Below are positions 57,435 through 64,000 of a DNA stretch of 64,000 bases, piece after piece. The translations under genes and the position numbers were made by a program. The notes under the pieces are model-generated. The model saw only the letters and a list, made by a program, of their open reading frames with translations, searched no databases and was not told the origin of the DNA. How positions within the stretch are numbered: the first letter of the stretch is position 1; each line of letters begins with the position of its first letter. Source of the stretch: Macrosoma leucophasiata (taxonomy: Eukaryota; Arthropoda; Insecta; Lepidoptera; Hedylidae); contig JAWQUS010000020.1 of NCBI GenBank assembly GCA_036365455.1, forward strand, positions 8,157,001 to 8,221,000, read 5' to 3'.

Positions 57435-58059
57435 GAAATTTTGCAGCAATCAATTATTATTTCATTTATACCTTACACATTGTGAAATGAAAATTGTGTA
57501 AAAAGTCGGTGTATGTATTTCTTAGATTAGAAATGTCTTTCTGATTAACTTGTTCAAACGTGTACGTACTTTCGTACAAACCGTTGTAAACGTCGCAAAC
57601 TTGCATTCTGAATACAGGTTCTAAATCATTGAAGAAATCGTGAAGTTCTGTTATTTAAATATAATCACTTGCGATATTCTTCTAAACTACTTAAAATTCA
57701 ATTAAAATGTTACAAATAATAGCTAATGAAAAATAAACAATCTACTAAAAGTATAAATTGAATGGATGATATACCATTTCTTTTTATTTACGGATGTACT
57801 GCCTGTATATATGTATTTTCAAATATTCCAATAATAATGAAATACATCAGAATAAATTATATTATAATGATACCGACTTGGTGGTAATTGGATTTATTAA
57901 ATGTTTCTTCCTTTTCACCGTTGACATAAAAATCAACATAAATATGTACTTACTTTTTTTGTACACTAAATAAAACTCAACATGTTTCGCAAATTGTATT
58001 ATTGTAAATATTGTGAATATCAATCTTTACAAAAATCTATATTTAGATATATAATATAA
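57435..58059. other. spacer between OBP-F and mariner
   Basis: AT-rich, nothing recognised. Confidence 0.4.
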
Positions 58060-59292
58060 TAGGTTGGGGAAAAAGTCTTTTCGTATTATAGTATGTATGA
58101 ACTTGTAATAAAATCTCTTTGGCTGTAGTATTTGTATCTGGCTGGTTTTGGTATCATTGAAAGTTCAAATTTTAAAGAACATAATTCCAAATTCAAATTA
58201 GGCAAATGTGTGATTTTCATTTGTTTTTCGTACTGTCAAGATGAGTGTCTAATGAAGAAATTCGATACATTTTAAAATTTTACTACAAAAAAGGTAAAAA
58301 TGCAACGCAGGCCGCGAAAAAAATTTGCGATGTTTATGGACCTAGTGCAGTGTCTGTGAGAGTAGCACAAATTTGGTTTCAGCGTTTTCAATCCGGAAAT
58401 TTTGATGTCAAAGATGCACCTCGCTCTGGTCGCCCTATTACGGATAAAATGGATGCCATTTTTGAAAAAGTGGAGCAAGATCGACATATCAGTAGTTACG
58501 ACGTAGCTGAAGATCTGAGAATTGATCATAAAACAGTTTTGGCGCATTTGAAAAAAGCTGGGTACAGAAAAAGCTCGATATTTGGGTACCTCACGAGCTC
58601 ACTGAAAGAAACCTAATGAACCGTGTACTCATTTGTGATTCTTTATTACGACGTAATGAAACCGAATCATTTTTGAAGAAGCTGATAACTGGTGATGAAA
58701 AGTGGATCACGTACGACAAGAACGTGCGAAAAAGGTCGTGGTCAAAGGCCGGTCAGGCTTCACAGACTGTGGCGAAACCCGGGTTAACTCGCAATAAGGT
58801 GATGTTGTGTGTGTGGTGGGATTGGAAGGGCATTATTCATTATGAGCTATTACCACCAGGCAGGACTATCGATTCTGAACTCTACTGCGAACAACTGATG
58901 AGATTAAAGCAAGAAGTTGAGAGAAAGCGGCCGGAATTGATCAACAGAAGGGGTGTGGTGTTTCATCATGATAACGCTAGACCTCACATCTATAGCCACT
59001 CAGCAAAAATTAAGAGAGTTTGGCTGGGAGGTGTTAATGCATCCGCCGTATAGTCCTGACCTTGCACCTTCAGATTTCCACCTGTTTCAGTCTCTTCATA
59101 ATTCTTTATGCAATGTTAGGTTTACATCACGAGAGGACAGCCAAATCCACTTGTCGCGGTATTTTGATGAGAAGTCCCAAAATTTTTATAGCAATGGGAT
59201 CATGTCCCTACCTACCAGATGGCAAAAGGTTATCGAGTATTAAAAAATGTTTTGAATGATCTTAAAAAATGCGAAGAAACTTTTTCCCCAAC

Positions 59293-59295
<3 letters not shown>
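58060..59295 (+). mobile_element. mariner transposon, second copy, inactive
   Basis: Same family as 5535-6816 in opposite orientation; ends AGGTTGGGGAAAAAGTCTTT and GAAACTTTTTCCCCAACATA. N-terminal helix-turn-helix frame at 58245-58616 (KKGKNATQAAKKICDVYGPS, RSGRPITD); catalytic frame at 58616-59053 with TGDEKWITYD and HHDNARPH; third frame with YSPDLAPSDFHLF (59040-59100). Lesions: a 2-nt loss after the ATG at 58241, a 1-nt loss near 58570, a 2-nt loss near 58988, and about 40 nt missing at the 3' end relative to the other copy. Confidence 0.88.

Positions 59296-59353
<58 letters not shown>
59296..59353. repeat. TA microsatellite abutting mariner
   Basis: Almost pure TA directly after the mariner end. 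Mariner inserts at TA, so the transposon probably landed in or created this tract. Confidence 0.85.
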
Positions 59354-59561
59354 CATAATTAGATATATATAAGTTACTAAAGAGAAGGTCGTACTGTATT
59401 ACAAATAATCGAAAAATACGAGAAAATTTTGTAATCAAAACATAATATCCTTATTTCAAAATAAATCCTCTTGCATGTCCTGCTCTTTATGAATTCGAAG
59501 TAGTACATATTCAAAATAATATCAATTAAAATCATGATGTTATTTAATGACTTGTTTTTTT

Positions 59562-59825
59562 AATGTCATGAAGTGGCAAACAACACACAGTCTGCATTGA
59601 TGGTAAGTACAGTAATACCTATCAACATTTTATTAGTTGCATTGCCACTCCTGACACCTAAGGTATTATGCCTCTGTGCCGGAAGTTATAAGGTCGTACA
59701 TTACCAACTGACCGGAATACGATAGTGCTGAACACTACCATTTATCAGCAAGTAGATTAGGTAATGCGATGGAGCCTATGCCCAGTAACTCCGTCACTAG
59801 AGCTTTACCGCCACTATAATATTGG
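59562..59825 (-). mobile_element. family Z copy
   Basis: Minus-strand match to 36683-36991 with moderate divergence (GAAGTGGCAAACAACACACA; GAACACTACCATTTATCAGC). Confidence 0.6.
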
Positions 59826-59959
59826 TACAATATATTATCATATAATATCAATAGTTTTAATATCATAAAGCTTTTTTTCCTTAATATAAATATACTGAAT
59901 ATAATAATGTGAAAATGAACATGAAAATAACAATAAAAAACTATCTGAGGTGTCACATG

Positions 59960-60287
59960 TGGGACACCCGACTGGAACGAAGTTCCTCTTCAACGTTTAA
60001 TTAATCACTTTCACAATCCATTGTTGATTTTTAAAGATATTAAATATAACTAAAACTACAGACACACGAACACGACAAAACAATGTACGCATACACAGCA
60101 GACGCGCGCGTCGCTTGGCTTGTCACAGGCGAGAAAGAGAAAGAGAGAACGAATAAGTCGAATCCTATACTCGGCCTGCCCTCTCTCCGAGCGCTACGCA
60201 CTATAGCAAAAGTGTCGTGAGGATTTTTCGTGACGCTCGCCTAGACCCCTTAGCCAGCGTACCGCGCGATAAGGAACTTCGTCCCAA
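59960..60287. mobile_element. MITE-like repeat
   Basis: GGAACGAAGTTCC near the left end and GGAACTTCGTCCC at the right end form an imperfect terminal inverted pair. The interior is GC-richer with a GAGAAAGAGAAAGAGAGAAC tract. The element family is not certain. Confidence 0.4.
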
Positions 60288-60799
60288 AAATTTAGAAAAA
60301 GCCGAACCAATAAAAAAGGGAAGTTATTTTACATTGAAAAATAAACTTAGGTAAGAAATCGATATAGGGGTTACTTGAGGGCAGGGAGTGAGGGACCTCT
60401 TGTAAGGGGATGTTTATGGGTTCGATACATAACTTATTAAAGTATAACGTACTGAAGGGAACTCTTAATTCGTCGATAATTATCGTGATTTGTAATAAGA
60501 AACACTATATGCCCTGCTGAGTAAATTGGTAACAAATATCTTTAGAGATACAAGTGAAGTGATTCATTGATAGATATTATAACAAATATATCTATAATAC
60601 CGTATGAAAAAACCATATCAATTAATTGCATTTTGTATTTTTGTTTATAAATGGCAAGCAAATATGCTATATTTACAACATTTATTTGCAATTTAGTAAA
60701 ATCATATTAGAAAATACCTATATTACACACGTTAAATCTACGGTTATACAAATGTGTTTATTAAATGTTCTGCACCATTTTTATGTTTTCTATACAACT

Positions 60800-60890
60800 C
60801 AAAGGTTGACTGGCAGAGAATGCTACTTAGCATTAAGCCCGCCTCATGTTACATTTTTGTGCTTGAAAGTATAAATAAAGTGTAGTATGC
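60800..60890 (+). mobile_element. LINE tail, same family as 41354-41447
   Basis: GACTGGCAGAGAATGCTACT ... GTATAAATAAAGTG. It confirms that the sequence in OBP-E intron 2 is a mobile repeat. Confidence 0.6.
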
Positions 60891-63677
60891 AAGTGCAGTA
60901 TCAAAATATTTTGACTATTACTTAATACTTTATCATTACCTGATTGCCCACTCACCTATATGGAACAAACAAATATTTTTGATCTAATACTTAACACATG
61001 TTTCTAGGGGAAAGTTGTTTTGCGTCGTGAACTGCGGCCGTACCATGACGTCCTATAGGCGCCAAAATTTTATTTCATTTGTTCAATACGACAGCGCGAA
61101 GAAGATGAAACGAGACAAAACTAATACCGAATCAGTTTAGGTTAACATTAAAAAATCATAATGCGGCCATTGAATACATTCCCAAAATTTCTAGATTCAT
61201 TTCTAGAACTTACAGGTCGCATTTTTAAATTAATTTAGCGATTTTAAGGATACATATATACAATAATCATATTCGAATCATTGTATAATGTCATCGTTAC
61301 AAGATATACATACATCATCTGTGAATAACAAGGACCGAAACCCTTACCCATATGTGTTTTAGTAAGATTAATAATAACAGGTGAAAAATCCAACACATAA
61401 GGTTAACTCGTATTCATTAATTGTTCAAAACCAAAGAGTGACAAGACGCGATTCCTTGACCGTTTTGGTTTTGTCTAGTCTAGATAAGTTTAATCTTTAA
61501 CGTGCAGTCTAGCCATCTAGTAGGAAGTACTTTTCTGCTTTTTCTGCTGTCTCTTTAACGCAGATTAATCAGGAACATTTTAAAGATTAGCCCATATTTT
61601 ACTAAGCAGTTTAATAGATATATATTAAATCAAAACAAAGGGTGTTTGTTCTAACGGGTTAGCCATTTAAGCCGATGATACGGTCCTTGTTGAATAATAA
61701 TTGTGCAGAAATCCTCAAAGTACAGTGTGTTTTTAATATTGAATTTGAGATTTAATATTGAAATAGCTGGGATATGCACTGTTTATAACGTACTTATCAT
61801 ATCTGTCTCTCCTAAGCCCCTAACGCAGTCAGCGTAAAATATTTTTATTACAAAAATAATTTTAATTTGGGTATGAAATACGAAATAGTTACTACAATCA
61901 ATATGAAAATACGGTAATTTAGGAAGTTATACGATTAATACTAATTACATCACTAGAATTTTGAAACATAAGTTGGCACTAAAATGTTAATTACATTCCT
62001 TAAATGATTAATTATGTAACAGGCACTATTCGAGAAATATGCCGCCTAACGTCCATCTACAGTAATCACATGATTATGCACTAATAATTCTAGAAACGGA
62101 TGCAGTGTCACATGTCATATAATTTATGTATGTAAGTTGGTTTATTAGTATTTTACATGACACTAGAACTCGATAGATTTGATAATAATCTTTGGATTAA
62201 ACTTCGAGTAAAACTAGACGATGGTTTAAAATATACGGTTTAACATAAAGGGTGAACAATAGAAAACGACATTAAAAACACAGTAAAAAATATGTTGTAA
62301 AATACCTCTTAGTTTAATCATAGAACACTTTTACAACATATGTTTCATAAGAAGCTGTAACAATTTGAATATGAAAAATTGTTCTGTAGTTCAGATATCC
62401 TTTTTCAGCTAAATTTTTAGATTTTTTTTAATTAATTGTGAAAATATTTTTGTGCTATCATGACAATTCAGACTAGTACAACCAGTTCTTTCGTGATTCA
62501 TTTAATGTCGTATCGTCTTGGCCATCCTTTTTAAGTAAAAAGGAAGATTACTCGATATGCAATTCTATTATAAACTTCGATATTAAAGAAGGCAAAACGC
62601 AGACGTCAAATAAAAACTTTTAAAGAGTTTGGAAATTGAGGAAATAATATCGAGACCAACCTCCGAAAACGCAGGGTGTACTTACGAACTAGATAATCAT
62701 TTCACTAAATTAAATGATCAGGAGCAATTGGATGTCTTACAAAACACGGATTATTCAAGAAGCACAAACGCCCAGTCATAGTTGTCAGAAAATATGTATT
62801 ATTTGACATCTCGATTACCATCAACAAGTTTTCAAGTACCCTATTATCATACAATCATATCGATTTATTTCTAGTAGATTAATGATAGACAGCGACACAA
62901 ATTATAAAAATAAAGGAGATGTTGCGAGCTCGGCCCTGGTTCGTACACGTCCTCAAAAAATGGGTAAATTAAAGAAGAATCCGAAAAAAATACAATTAAT
63001 TTATTCAAGAACATATTTTAGAGTTAAAACCACATTTAATTCAATCGATTTTATCATTTTCAACTATGTTAAACATGGCGGCGATACAGCCGACAATTGG
63101 GATCAATCGATTTTGATAGTATTTAGAAAATATTAGTTTTTTCTCCAAGTTCTATAATCAAAATACAATTTAAAAAACGAAAATGTCACAATGACGTCGC
63201 TCGCCATATTCGCCATGTTAGTTTTGAGTTGCAATTCTAAGTGCAAATTATGTTTTGTAACTGCAAACAAAGCTAAAGAAGTGAAAATATGCAGTAAAAA
63301 ATGTTTTTATATTGATTTTGCCTGTTTAATGATATTGTGTACAATACATGGCCGGAGGTCCATACATTTTTGCAACATCTCCTTTGCTGTGACGTAATAT
63401 GTAACGAATTCAGTCAGTTATAATCAATAGAATAACCAAAAAGAAACTTTAATAATACAGAACAATCCAGTGTACACAAAAAAAGTAAGCATCGATGGAA
63501 GACAAGCAATGGAAATGAAAATACATTTGATATAACAAAAAAAAAACAAATCAATCAGATCAGTTTACATTAGAAAACTTTAGGCTACAATATTGTCAAA
63601 GTCCACACGTGCACAGTAACACCTCATTACTCGATCAGAACGAGCTGACCTTCGGAGAGGGTGTCGTCGCTCTGATG
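60891..63677. other. right-hand intergenic region
   Basis: AT-rich, no confident gene. A 13-bp inverted pair (ATATGTTGTAAAA / TTTTACAACATAT) lies at about 62289-62341. Open stretches at 62882-63136 and 63191-63397 (the latter with eight cysteines) have no splice or homology support. A minus-strand ATTAAA near 63452-63447 may serve the exon at 63678-63773. Confidence 0.4.
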
Positions 63678-63773
63678 TTATATGCTGTCGTAGCTGTTGG
63701 GGTCCGGTGACGTCACGGGGCCCGCTCCTCTGGGCGGCAGCTTGAAGCCGTTCACTGCGTACGCCCAGCCATC
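63678..63773 (-). CDS. probable 3' terminal exon of a neighbouring gene
   Basis: After a minus-strand acceptor TTTTGACAG, 31 codons read DGWAYAVNGFKLPPRG then GPVTSPDPNSYDSI and a TAA stop (63680-63678). The segment is locally GC-rich with G/C-biased third positions, unlike the flanks, which supports coding. Upstream exons would lie beyond position 64000 or in the last 200 bases. The protein family is not recognised, and the frame and acceptor choice are inferred. Confidence 0.45.
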   Translation of the reverse strand, partial: DGWAYAVNGFKLPPRGAGPVTSPDPNSYDSI

Positions 63774-64000
63774 CTGTCAAAAGTACCAGCCATAGATTAA
63801 CGTGGCAACCAAGCTGATATTTGGTTGATTGACTTAACAGCGAGGCCCAATCCATTTTTGATGAACTGCATAAATACTTTTCAGTTACAGTTTGCCAAAT
63901 AAGCCGTCCCCTTATGGGACGGTTAACACAGAATAATTCGTTGTCTGTAATTATTGAGACACTGATAGCGGAATCGGTCGTGAGATCGTTTACTATCAGA

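Noticed and set aside
58272..58547. 91-codon minus-strand frame (and its twin at 6327-6602)
   Set aside because: Antisense shadow of the mariner N-terminal domain in both copies.
63191..63397. 68-codon cysteine-containing frame with hydrophobic start
   Set aside because: No splice context, promoter or recognisable cysteine spacing; length is compatible with chance in this sequence.

Overview
The window is a piece of a lepidopteran (moth or butterfly) nuclear genome. It is AT-rich, intron-rich and crowded with transposable elements typical of Lepidoptera: Helitrons with A|TC...CTAG|T ends, mariner, hAT, jockey/CR1-type LINEs and tRNA- and 5S-derived SINEs. No prokaryotic-type gene is present.

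The genes of interest do not appear as long open frames because they are split into short exons. By joining exons through GT/AG splice sites and matching phases I find six complete odorant-binding protein (OBP) genes. OBP-A to OBP-D lie head to tail on the minus strand (13466-17439, 18027-24172, 24814-27987, 32128-35745). OBP-E (40402-46116) and OBP-F (53420-57389) lie on the plus strand, so D and E are divergent. All six encode a signal peptide followed by the classic six-cysteine OBP pattern. A to E share identical coding exon sizes 2 to 5 (76, 89, 112, 89 nt) and phases and form one tandem clade that resembles LUSH/OBP72-type OBPs. F is a more distant OBP with a different exon count. A possible signal-peptide exon of a seventh secreted-protein gene lies at 2990-3061 (minus), and a likely 3' terminal exon of an unrelated neighbour lies at 63678-63773 (minus). 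OBPs are secreted carriers of small hydrophobic ligands, usually in the sensillar lymph of antennae.

Region by region: 1-13 kb is repeats (LINE, mariner nested in that LINE, SINEs, and a Helitron remnant with a GC-rich 15-bp minisatellite). 13.4-28 kb holds OBP-A, B and C with Helitron, 5S-SINE and a nested hAT/LINE/SINE stack in their introns. 28-32 kb holds a decayed Helitron helicase. 32-36 kb is OBP-D. 36-40.3 kb is a repeat-filled divergent intergenic region. 40.4-46.1 kb is OBP-E, whose fourth intron is filled by a Helitron with a 2-kb minisatellite. 46-53 kb is LINE remnants. 53.4-57.4 kb is OBP-F. 58-60 kb is a second mariner plus a MITE-like repeat. 60-64 kb is mostly featureless apart from the terminal exon.

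The most unusual signals are the intact OBP array itself, a minisatellite that travels inside Helitrons, Helitron ends sitting within about 10-30 bp of OBP splice donors, a 5S-rRNA-derived SINE family, an hAT with a perfect 8-bp target duplication, and a set of near-perfect short hairpins that look like template-switch products.
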